Below, piece by piece: positions 1 to 12,400 of a DNA stretch of 64,000 nt. A program made the translations under genes and the position numbers. Origin of the DNA: Psettodes erumei (lineage: Eukaryota > Chordata > Actinopteri > Pleuronectiformes > Psettodidae). How positions within the stretch are numbered: position 1 is the stretch's first letter; every line of letters starts with the position of its first letter. The DNA is taken from the NCBI GenBank assembly GCA_016785225.1, contig JAFBJZ010000872.1, positions 3,027,001 through 3,091,000 of the forward strand. The letters run 5' to 3'. The notes under the pieces were generated by a model. That model had not been told where the DNA came from and made no database searches. It worked only from the letters and a program-made list of their open reading frames with translations.

Positions 1-468
1 AGCTGGAATGAAGAAGGGTTGAAAAATGAGTCCAAAATTTGCAAAAAGGCCCACTCCTGCAGCAGCAACCGCACATCCAGACATACATGTGTTTGTTTCA
101 GATGGAGCACCAGAGGGGCAAGATGACCAGTCAGAAAAAAAGGAAGGCCAATCAGGATCCAGGAATCACCTTTGATTGTCCAAGAGAGCTTAACAGATTC
201 TGTGCCTTTTGAGCTGGTGCCACTGCAAACCTTCACTCTCAGTAAACACTAGTCCAGAAGATTGTCAATCAAAACCTGGTGGGAAATCAGGTCCATAGAT
301 TCCCACCTTTTTTTCTTTCCAATGACTAAACTATGCTAAAGGAAGCAGATGGCACCAGGGAGCGAAGAGTGGGTGGCTGAGTTATGAGACAGCTATGGCT
401 CAATCTGTTTTCTTCTGTCTGTTCATCATCCACAGATAATATTAGTTTCACATTCTGTGCTTTCTTCT

Positions 469-3400
469 CTATGGGGAGCTGAGCTTTCTCGCCTTCAGGT
501 TCCCTGGGTCTGAAAATGTACAAACATAAAAAAGAAAAATCAAAGTCAAGAAATAGTAGAGCTCAGTATTACAGTGTATTGTCAAATTAGAAGCCCATGT
601 CTTTTTGTTATCCCCTAGACAGCTGCAACTGATTCAGAAGGCTGCTGCTTCAGTCCTCACTGGGACCAGAAAAGTGAATCATATCACCCCAGTTCTTAGA
701 TCTGTACACTGTCTTTCAAAGAATTGATTTAAAATTATTGTTGTTGGATTACCAAGAAATTAATAATTTAGGGCCAAAATACATATCTGACCTGCCTCTA
801 TGTTATAAACCATCCAGACACCTGTCTTTAAGGAGGATTTTCAGTCCTCAGAGTGGAGAAGCATCGTTCAGATTTTATGCTCCATATATCTGGAACAAAT
901 TATCCTATGTTGCATTTATGCTGTGTCTTGATTCCCTTTGCATTTTATGTAAATCACCTAAAATTGCCTTGTGGTTGATGTGCTATACAAATAAACTTAC
1001 CTTGCCTTGCCTTGCCTAGTCTGGAAGAGTGTCCTCGGCTACTGTCTCCTATAATAAGCTGCAGGCTGGCAGCTGCTATAAAGCCTTCTTGCCGCCGACT
1101 CAGATTTTTCACCAGCCTGAAGGATGAACAGTGAAAAAAAGATTAGGTTCCTTTTGGTACCAGGTTTGAATGGATCCATTAAAAACACAAGAGGAAAACA
1201 TTTTCACAAACGTGACGTAGCTTGTGGCAACTGCCAGGCATCATCTTTCTTGCTGTCTGAACTTGTACCTTTTCAAACACAGCACACTTTGGCTCCTGGG
1301 TCCAAGGTGAAACTACTTTTATCTTACATACGTGTGATGACAGGTTGAAAACTCACCAGCGTCCCTTGCTGTCCTCACACTGCAGTTGGATGAAGTCTCC
1401 ACATTTGATGGTGATGCTGTGCGGACCATTTAGAAGACAGTCAGCCAAAGCTCTGTAGCTGCCTGGAGACTAAACCAGAAGGAAAACTGTCAAGCATAAA
1501 GTAAATACTTTAGATGATATACTACAGACTTTGTTTCTATGGAGAAGATGTTTTGTAAAGCAAATGTTATAAAAAGCATCATAAAAGTGCACAGTTAAGC
1601 ATGAAATGTCAAAGAGGAACAATATTAACAGACACAAGGGCCACATGAATTACAAAAAAATTAAGAAGAGCTTTTTTAAACTGGGCTCTGGGAGCATCCA
1701 GCAGACATTTATTTAGTTATTTACAAGTTGATTAATTAGACAGATGAGATACTGTACTGAAAGGTCTAAAAAAAACCTCAGGGATTCTCTTATTATTTCA
1801 CATCTGATGTATTTTATGGTATCTAATGTAAATGTATTTGGTCTCACCAGTTGTGCCAAAACCTCCTCTTCTGTGTCAGATGGATGGAAAGCGTCCTGAC
1901 CTCCAGGCCACTCCTCCAGACCCTCGCAGACGTCTACTGAATGATGAGCTCCGGGCCAACCTGAAACACGTAGACATTACTTTGGCTGTTACGGGTACTG
2001 ATGAACACATTCTTCAGCTCACTAAACCTCAAAAGACACCATGTAGATACTTAGTAACTACGTCAGCCTTATAATGACCCCTTTGTCACTTACTGGGAAA
2101 TTAACAAGAATGTAGAATCAAAAGCTAATTTCAGTAGCTGGAACTTTTCCCCCCATATTCCTCGATGTACCTGGTTCTTCAGGTCAAAGTACACCTGAAT
2201 TGCTGAGGGGGGAAAAGTCACATGTCTCCATCAGTTTAGCATTATGAAGAAAATCAGCAACAGTGTGCAATTTAGGCGATTTAGTTACTAAGTATCTACT
2301 TAATTACGTGATAATGTGTGTGGATGAGATCTACTCACTCCTGCGGTTGTGCTGGTGTTTAGGGGAGTGAGGCTGGGGGTCTGGACTGCTCCTCCCTGAC
2401 TCAGTATCCTCTGAACTCACTGACGCCCTCTGCTGCTTGCTAGGTGAACAACACAAAACAATACTATCAAATCACTAATCACCAAATAACTCTACAGACT
2501 CAGCAGATGCACTCAGGAGAGATGTTATCCTTGGCCCCATAATCTAGGCCCAGCTCTCACTTCCGGCATCTGATCCACATCTGCAGGAGGGAACAGTATA
2601 GCTGGCCCCAGATCAGTGCCAGGGAACAATTCCCCCCTGTTGTGCCCACACAGCCATGACTAGCCAGACAGCAGGACAGAACGCAGTGCAGCCGTGTGCG
2701 AGCTTCTCTGTAAAAGGTGAAAATTACGACTCCCAGACCACTGATTGAAACAGTTTTTCACACAGGGTTGACATTTGTCAACACAAGGGAAGATTTGGTC
2801 TCCATTTATCAAGATCCAAATTTGGTCTGTCTGCTATCACATGCTGAGTAATAATCTTTTTTTAGCTTGATTTGATCTAAAAAATCGAGCCCCATCTTAA
2901 AAAGCAGCTTTCATAAGGAATTTTTTTTTAAATCATGGGATGAAGCCAAAACTCTTTTGTTTTTGCTTGTCCTTTGAATCACATGCAAAATAGCAAATCT
3001 GAGATGCAGTATGAAGAAAGCTTGTTTTTGACAGCATGTTAGAAATATCATGGAAGAACTGCTGAGACACAGGTCTCTCAATGTGACGGGGAGTGTGGCG
3101 ATCAGTTATGAACCAGAATGAGGCTTTAGAAGGGGTTGCATGTGACGATCAGTGTGCAAACACTATAGCCCTGGGTTTTAGGTTCCCAAGCTGGGCCAGG
3201 TGGGGTCATGCCAGGGCAAGGTGAGCCAGGCTGAGTTTACCACTGAGCATTAGGGCAGGTCAGTGGCGCTGGGGGCGGTGGCGGGGGCGTGTCCGGGGCC
3301 GTTGCCGGGGGCTTCGGGTACGGGGGCTCCGGGAACGAAGGCACAGAAAAACATCAGCTGACAGCGAGACAAAGTCCAGCCCCGGCAGACAGCCCCTGGG

Positions 3401-6376
3401 AACCCCTCTGGACGGCCGCATGCCCCTGTAGGGGGGGGAGGGATGGGGATAGGCAACCAGACAGCAGTGGACAGAGTGGAGTGCCCCCTTTCTCACACAC
3501 ACACACACGGCCCTTTACCCACGGCAACGTGAAATGATACCATTACATTCTCTCAAGCTGTGATCAGATATGAAAACTCAGCAAATGAAGATATTGGTGC
3601 TGTGGCTGCATGTGTGTGTTTTGCATTACCTTGTTTGTATGTTTGTGCAGCTACTATAGACTAAAGTCATGCACCTACATAGCACACTACTATACTGCAT
3701 CTGTAAACAACTAAATGCACTGACCTCTCGGAAAGTGGTGGTGAAAGCTGCATGTGTTCAACCATTTGGCCCTGTTGATATGCTTCATCTGTGAGGAGAG
3801 GAAGAATAAGGCATTGTAAGGGGACATGGAAACGGATTATATATTATAAATTGAGTAGTAACCTCAGTTTTGAGCATGTAAGCTCATTCTTCTGGTGAAG
3901 AAAATCTAAGCACAAAGTTTCCAAGCTTGACCACAGCTTGTGTTCTCTGAGAAAAGTGAAAAGCAGAGAAGCACTTCAAAGATTTAAAGTTAGTCAGTGG
4001 ACCTTTGTGCTTACACTCTTTTCACCATAATGATTTCATGTTTCCACAGACCTCTAAGCAGCTTCTGCTGGTTGGTAAGTATCCTGCGAAGCTCAGTGAG
4101 CCAGGCCATCTTCACTTCCACTGTAGGAGCCTGAGAAACAAGAGAAACATTGGATTACAACGTGGTGTATATGCTGTACTTCTTTCTATCACAGACTAGC
4201 ATTAATGCTGCCATTTCTGCATTTGCTGACGGCCAAACTGTGGTCTATAAAATGTCAGCATGTTGTTAAATGCTGAGCACAGTTTCCCAGAGCCATGGTG
4301 TTGTATTAAATGTCTTGATCTGGGAAAAACCTGAAAGCATTCAGCTTGGTGCCAGAGAACCAGCAAAAAATCACAATTGAGAACATGTGTGTCTAAGATA
4401 TTCCCCATTTCTGATCAAAATAGGTAAAGGATTAAGTGATAATCCAAATTTAAGTCAATTCATTTTTTGCTGACAGGCTCATTAAATGATTGACTAATCA
4501 GTGCAGCTCTAGCTGACAAGTTTTAAAACTACATTAAAAATAAGAGGCCTGAATTATTGGTCTGTCTTTGATTTACTGAAAACCCTGGTATTGGCTCCTT
4601 ACCTGGACCACATACACTTCTTCCCTGCCACTGTACCAGATTTCAAACTTTTTCACATCTCCCTTGACGTTCTCCGTGATCCCCACAGCAGTCATCTGCC
4701 AAGAGACAGAGGCTACACTGTTTACACCAACAGACACAGAGACACACACACACAGCATTAGGACAAGCGGCACCAAACAGCACCGCATACATCAGGTTTA
4801 CATCATGCAACACATCTGTCCCGTCAGAACACAAACATTCACACTCACAGACACACCTCCTCTTTGTGACTGCTTCCTCCCTGCATCCTCAATAATAAAT
4901 CAATAAAAAGCGGCAGCAGCAGCTGTTGGCATAACACCGCCTGTGACACCCTCCACACATCAACACAGCAACAAAAGAAGTCTCACAAGATTACAGTGGG
5001 TTCTGCAGACAGCCAGGCAACTTACATGTGTTAAAAGATAACACGGATGCCACTGTCAACTATTTTGTCACCAGTAAGCCAGTCATGTCATTACTTAATG
5101 CTGAGTGAATTGAGTTTTTACCTCAATAGCTTTACCATTTTGACCAGTGTTGTATTACATAACTGTAATCTACACATCTGTCAAAGCCAAAGCTTTCCAC
5201 TGGAAGACCAAATTCTTTCTGTATCTGGCCAAAACACAAGAAACGTTTACCCAGTAGCCTGATATTAGTTTTATGCTTCTACACAAAACTGAATGACCTC
5301 ACAGACCTGCCACAAAATGTAATTTCTTTACACCACTAGTCGCTCCATGTCACTCAACATGATTTACATAATTGCATGCTTTTAAAGTAGCTTTGCATGT
5401 TAAAATAAGTGAGCCATTCATTCAGAGCATTTAATTTTGGTTTTCATTATCAGAACAAATTTTGACTAGCTGACCAAAACCCGCCCCAAAACCCCCCCAA
5501 AAATGGTGTATTTCTTTAACATGCACACTAAACAACCTTGAGACAGTGCTTGAAGCTGTATGAGGGGGTCTTGTCGCAGCCATCTCCATGCTCCTCCCTC
5601 CGCTTGCAGAACAGCAGAGCTCTCTCATACAAGAAGAGGTGCCTCTGCATTGGCTTGAAGCGTGCCAGCTCCTTCATGCGTGTGGGCCCTTTCTTGTGGC
5701 TGATCCACACACTAAACGAGCCCTGCATCAGCACATGGCCCAGCTCACAAATGTCACCCTGCAAGAAACGGAGGGAAGGGTCTTTGTAAATATATTCTGA
5801 GTGAAGTGTATTTTATGTAGACATTCCTCCCAGATTTATTACAGTTAAGAAGTACAGACTTGGTTCACCTCATATCCTGTGATTGCTATCTGATGCATGG
5901 AATCATTGACGGATTTGAGCAGATCCAGCATAGCAGTTAGTGCCCCCTGCAGTTCAGAAGTCCCCGTACAATCTGTAGTGTATTTTAGCAGCTCCTGAAC
6001 AAGCACACAAAAGAACAATCATGTAGGAAAATACATGCACACACAAATTTATGCAAAACCACACATGAATACAGTAGGTAAAACAGTGCACTCTAGTGGG
6101 AAGCAATGTATGCTGAACAATTTAATGATAACTGAGCTCTCTGATGGAAGAATTGAATATTAGAAATACACCAAAATGCTGTATTTTGCTTTAATATGTT
6201 CCTGGCCATCAAGTCCTACTGAGGCTTGCTGCGACATTGCTGTTGAAAAGATCTGCTGCTGAATGATGTTCATGTATAATGTGACTCATATTACATGTCA
6301 AAAAACTGAACTATGCATTTAAGGCCAGTCTCACAGAATATATAGAGTAGCCTTCACATGCATAATGTAGGAGATT

Positions 6377-6423
<47 letters not shown>

Positions 6424-9400
6424 TGCCTGTGTGTGTCATATAGGGCTGCTCTCTTACCTTAAGCAGCAGCTGGTATTTGGTGAGGCGCTGGACTGGTTTC
6501 AGCAGGTAAGAATCCAGGCCAAGTTTGTGCTCCAGCTTTTTTTGACATTCCTTTGCAAGGAAGACAAATTAAACCACAAGGAGTGTAATGTTTGTCTATG
6601 TTGACTACTTCTTTTTGAAAGGCCATTTCTTCTGACTTGGTAGTATTTATCAGTTTAGAGCTGTAAAAATGGCAAAGCACCTGAAAGAAGGCACAGTCTG
6701 AGAATTGTCTCCATAGCGTGTCAGAGCGTGGTTTATTCTGACAGTAGCATTCATACATTTGGAAACTCTCTTTCTGGAGGAGAAAGAAAAGAGAAGTTTG
6801 GTTGAAACATGAAAATACATCATTCAGTTATGATCAAACTGTAAAGACCTTTATTACATTTATCATCTCACCCGCTTCAGAAAACAAGCTCCCACACCTT
6901 CGGGAGCCTCCAGGCATCCTTCCAGGTCCTGAAGGAAAACCCTGGATTCCCAGAAAGGTCAAAGGCCATACATCAGCCTTGGTGCATATCATGGTATATA
7001 CACAGGGTTTTACTACAGAACCCACTGTGGCTCACTTAACTTCCTTTAGTAACAGTTATTTACAGCAAAAATGGTGACAGCTACTACATGTTTGGCTCTA
7101 AGCTGTCAACAGACAGAAGGAGACTTAAAAACATTGGTACTATTTTTTTAATTCCAGTTTAAGAAAAATGTCAACTATGCTGCCACTTATTTTATTACTT
7201 TTCTTAGTTTGGAGCATTAATTCTGTTCTTAAATTATACTTTTTCTGCACACTATCAACAACACTAGTATCACCAAATGATTGACATAAGTGTATCTATG
7301 TCTGTGTAAAAGTGTGTGGTGGCCAATCTTCTTTCTGCATTATCTTCAAGTGCTGATGTTTGTATGTTATAATTGGTCTGCAGTGCACGTGATGTGAGTC
7401 ATTAATCCCTTGCCTGCTGTGAAAATCGTAGATCTCAGGCATGTTGCCAAAGAGGATGTCTCTCTTGCTGTGCAGGATTGGGGGCAGAAGTCCTGACAGT
7501 GCTGGGTTATCCATCTCAGCCTTGTAACCCTACAATATTTAATTACAGCGGTTTATGTATATTTAATAAAAGATGTATTATTTGGAATAATTTAACAAAA
7601 AATATAAACATACAACATACAGAGTATATTATCACAGCAATATTTACAATGTATATTTTGTGAGAAATGTTAAAAAATAAAAAAGGTGTGTTTTCTCACC
7701 AGCAGTACTGACAGCAGCTCTTCCACATAGACTCTTTCAGTCTCTATGAGTTCCCTCATCACATGGCTGTGATACAGAAACACACATACACAGAAGTAGA
7801 CAGAGAGAGGAGCCGGAGGGCATCATTAGCACTGTACAAAGAGAATCACAAAGTAAACAACATCAAGAGCGGCACTGAGGACAGACGGTTGGACGGATTT
7901 CTGCTCCTCACCGCTTCAAGAGGTCTGGGCTGTCTTCTCCCTCCAGACTATATGACATACAGCTTCGGTTCTCCTGGTAGTCATGAATCACCTCTATCTG
8001 AACACGCCACAGATAGTCAACACTGACAGTTTCATTTGGATTTAGAGAAGATATTATTATACTGAGCAGATTATACCAAATGGGAAGAGTTGGATTGGAA
8101 AATTAAGAGATAAACATTTTTACATTTTGGGGGTTAAGTGAGGCTTTGAGAGTAGAAGAAAATAAAACCAAAACATTTTTTTCCTTACTTTTCTAGGGTT
8201 GGGGCTCTTTCGGGATGCTCTTTTCCCAGGCAGAGAGAGTTCGAATGTGAACTTTAAACCATCACCTGTGAAAACCAGATCATAAGCAGTAGCTCATCGA
8301 AGAGTATGAGTGTAATTCATGTATAGTACATATTTCCATGTGCTCTGCTGAGGCATAGTGGGGACATTGCTAATTTAAACACCCATACGAAATCAAACGT
8401 GCATGTGATCATGATAGCTGCAAAGGGATTTATGTACCCTGTCTATGATCTTTGTTTTATTCCTTGGTAATTAAGAAAAAAGCATAAATCTGCGATGGAT
8501 GGACATTTGACGTAATCAATGATAATAGGCTAAGATTCAGCCTGGAACCAGCATGTACAGATTTTTGGCACAACATTCATTCTCTTTTTGATCCTGGCAG
8601 CTGAATCCTTACATGGCAGTCCAAGCTCAACTGAGGGTTGTGCCTTTGCATGTGCCATGAGTCATCAGCGGTATGCTTACACGTATGTGCATGCACATGC
8701 ATCCATGGACCAGATCAAATCAATCAAAGGTAAATACTTTTTCATTCATCTCCTCTCTTAAATAGCTGGAGTACTGAGGACTGACGGGGCCTCAGAGAGG
8801 TTCATAATTAATCTCATTGATTATTATGACTCTCATTAAGACACAAATGGACATAGAAAAAATATTTATCCTTTTACTTTTATACAGTGGTTGCAGACAC
8901 AATCAGTGACACAGCAACTAAATTCAAATAAAAGCTCACCAGATTACATACACAGCATTAATTTGATACCACTGTATGTGGCTGGTTTTGTGCATTCTCC
9001 CATGAGACACAGAAGGAGATGAAAGGTTCTTTAATGTATATGAACCGCATATGTTTCTAAAGCAGCTACCCTGACTAATAGAGCAGTCACATATATCCCA
9101 GTGGACTGATTATACCATCTACCCTTGTTCCAGCTTGTTTGTAAAGGTGTCCTGCTAACCCTGGAGCCCTTAGGAACACCTAAGGCCTGTTTTGTGGGAC
9201 CCTGTGATGTGTTAATTTCAGCATGGTGCCTAAAGGAAAGATGCAAGGAGGAGAGGGATTGGTGCCAGGCCATTAGGACTACGACGGGACCCCATGCTGG
9301 GCCTGGGGAACAGGGGAGGGTGGGTGGAGTTAATCTGTTGGAAAGGCTATTGTATATGCTGCAAACTATGGAAGCTAACTAAAGACAAATGCTGTCCAAT

Positions 9401-12400
9401 CAAATGTGCATGAATGAAGTAAAAAAATCTCGTTGACATTGTTGAGTTTTTCTTTTGAGATAATATTATGTATATGCGTGTCTTTGTACTGTACCATGCT
9501 TGGGGGAGAAGAGTGGGGACTTGGAGCGTGGTGTGTTTTCAGGCCTGGGGGGCACCAGTTGGACCGGTCGTACATGTTTATCTGCCAACTTCCTCAGACA
9601 ACCTTGTCGGTTCTGGATCATCTGCTGCACTGCTGCATGCTTCTCAAATGTTTTCCCAATCTGGGCCTAACAAAGACACAAAAAGAAGGGAAGGGGAGAG
9701 GGGAAAGGATGCAGGGGTGGGACATTGAATATTGATGTAAAATTGAGTATTATCATTGATATATACTGATTAAAATGGAAATGATGAAAACAAGGTATAT
9801 ACTTGACACCTGCAATTCCATCACCAAAAAGCATCATATTTTTAGGATCTGACCTGCAGATGAGGTGTGATCACAGCCTCGTATTCAATTGCCAAGATTT
9901 CAGGTCCTGAGCTCAGGCTAGATGGCATCCCTTCCAGTAACTTCTCAAGGTCCCTTAAGGCTGCCTCAGCCCCCTCCTTAGACTGGAAGTTTTCAACCAG
10001 TTGATTGGCCAGCAGATATGCTCCATCATCACACCAAGTTTGGGCCTGAAGGTAGGGAGACCCTGTTCACCATACAGCATATATGTATGTGTCTATATGT
10101 GTATGCATAAATAGATGCACATGTCTCAGTACCTGACCAAGACAAAGCAGCAACTGGTGTGTGCGCAGAAGATGAGAGTGTTTGGTCTTGAGAGCAGCAT
10201 TGAGTGTGTCACAGTAGTGGCGAAGCTCGTTGCAGCGCTGCATGATGAGAGCCATGGCGTAATGATGGCTGGCTGAGAGCTGGTGTCCATGGAGGATGAT
10301 GATCTGAGCTCGAGCTACCACCTCCTGACAGAGCCACCAAAGGCAAAACAAGAAGGATGAGTCAGTTTTGCTACAGATATATTTACTAAGTTTGATTCCT
10401 ATATGGCCACTCTGATTGAGAATCACTGACCTGTGCATTAGATTCCAGGCTGCCAAGCCTTTTGAGAGCCTGTTCTGTCCGAGCAAGAGTGTCTACAGAT
10501 ATAGACAGCTCCCTCTCCTGAGCCGTCAGATGCTCCAGACACAACTCGATCTAAGCAGAACACACACAGACTAAATAGTATAGAGTATGGAAAGAGGGGT
10601 ATGTGTGCAGACCTAAATACATAAAAAACATATGTACGCGTGCGCATGACAAGCACAAGGAACCCTTACCTCATGAAAGCTTTGTTCATATCTGAGCAAC
10701 TGCAGATACTGATGGAGTTTCAGATGATGCTTCTCAAAGAAGCCATCAAAGGCTGACTCCATGTCTCTGAGCTGGGCAAGAAGCCTGAAAAAACAGAGGG
10801 ACTTTGCTACAGCATTTGACGTTTACACTTTCAAAATAAGAATAAAAATTTAAGAATTTTCTTGATCTAAAGAAAGCAACCACTTCTGCAGGAGGTCACA
10901 GTTGGACTTCTTACAATACAGTTTTTAGCAATTAACATTAAAAGAGATTACAAAAGAGAAAGCACAAAGGATGCTTGAAGATGTCTTACCTCTGTACTGT
11001 CTCCCAGTCCAACTTCACATCCCACTGGGAGTCATCCTCCTTTCCAGAGGTCTCCAGGCTGTAGAGAAGATGACGACCCTCCTTTGACACTGACCTGATT
11101 GCGTCCTGTTAAACAGAGGAAATTTTACATCATAAATGAGCAGTAACACAATGACATCTTTTTTTAGAACATAAGAGTATTATTGTGATAATTTTAATAA
11201 ATGCATCTAATATGAAAACATCTGAAATCTTGCCTTGAGTTTCCTGTACTTGTCAGTTTGAGACTCAAGAAGAATCTCAATGGCCTTCCCCTTGTCAGGC
11301 AGCTCTGTCTCTGCCAGCTCAGTGCCAAAGCCCTGTAGCATTTGTGCAATGTCCTTGACTGTTACAGCAAAACTTTCAATAGCCTGTAATGGAAGCAAGA
11401 ACATGATACTGGTGTTTATACAATGTATGCAACTGCAGTGAAGAGATTATTTATGTATTGAAAGGAGAGAAACAACAGAATATGGAATAGTGGGTGGAAT
11501 AAGTAGATTTTATTCCATATTTTATAATCCATATATACATATATATGCCGAATTTTGAGCAGCAGCTTCATGTTTAGTCCTCATGTGTTTCAGGATGATC
11601 TGTAGCGTACCGTTCGTAAAACAATCCAGTCACTGTGACAATAGTCCAAAGTGCCTCCAAACTCTGATGTCAGCTGATTCTCACTGATGTAGCGCAGCAG
11701 GTCTGTGACAGAGCTCAGCATCACAACCTAAAGGTGCAGACAAAAATCTGAGAGCTCACAAAGAACATGTTGCATGACCACTATGTTTAATTTTGATTTC
11801 TATTTTTATGACATACAGTGGTTTTCTTGTTAAAGCAATAACAGCTTAACAAGTCTCATCAGTAAGCTAGAAGAGTTAAACTGTAACAGACAAATTAACA
11901 AGTTGGCCTATTTAAATACTAATATTTTATTAATTTAATTTCTTTAGAAAGGGAATACATACTTCACATCACATTACATCTACATCACATTTCTGTAAAT
12001 GTGACAGCATTAGCCATCTGGCTGTTTTTCAACTGCAGTTCTTTGCCAAGATGTTCTAAGGATGTCCCATGAAATAAATGGAAATTAGAACCATGTGGAG
12101 CATAAAAGAGGTTGTTAATGACATGGCATTTGTTACTCTGGAGAAAACACAACAGATATAATGTCAGTGTTGATACTTCACAAATAAAGGACTGAGCTCA
12201 AGACTGAGATATTTTGACATATTGCCCTATATTCTTATAGCTGTTTCATTATTAAAACTCAAGTCTAAATGTGTTCTTGGCTGTGTCAACCATAGAAAAT
12301 TTCCGATGGAAATCAGGGTTGTGACAAAAACAAGGCGCACCTTGTTGTGATGTAGAAACTGTTTGGTAACTGAGGAGAAACTGCCTTACTGGCATCTTCA

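Larger units (their letters stand above)
469..3788 (-). other. mcf2: mcf2 exons 25-31: linker and C-terminal SH3-like domain
   Basis: Exons 3788-3725, 2439-2339, 2202-2171, 1895-1848, 1469-1357, 1116-1001 and 509-469 encode a Ser/Pro-rich linker (SSEDTESGRSSPDPQPHSPK), an acidic stretch (HPSDTEEEVLAQL) and an SH3-like fold: SYRALADC, then ITIKCGDFIQLQCEDSKGRW, LVKNLSRRQEGF and IAAASLQLII. The chain ends in DPGNLKARKLSSP and a TAG at 469. MCF2L has an SH3 in this position, while the canonical human MCF2 I recall does not. The usual SH3 Pro/Tyr ligand pocket (PSNY-type) is replaced by AAAS here, so ligand binding may be weak. The donor at 1001 lies in a LINE tail. The last exon can also be read in another frame to 326; the chosen frame is the one that fits the upstream phase. 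Confidence 0.75.

Noticed and set aside
326..509. Alternative reading of the last mcf2 exon to a stop at 326
   Set aside because: It needs a different phase from the one left by the exon ending at 1001. The chosen frame, DPGNLKARKLSSP, follows directly. It stays possible only if the upstream donor differs.
10067..10486. 139-codon frame as a separate gene
   Set aside because: Only 10,133-10,324 is coding, as one mcf2 exon; the rest is read-through into introns.
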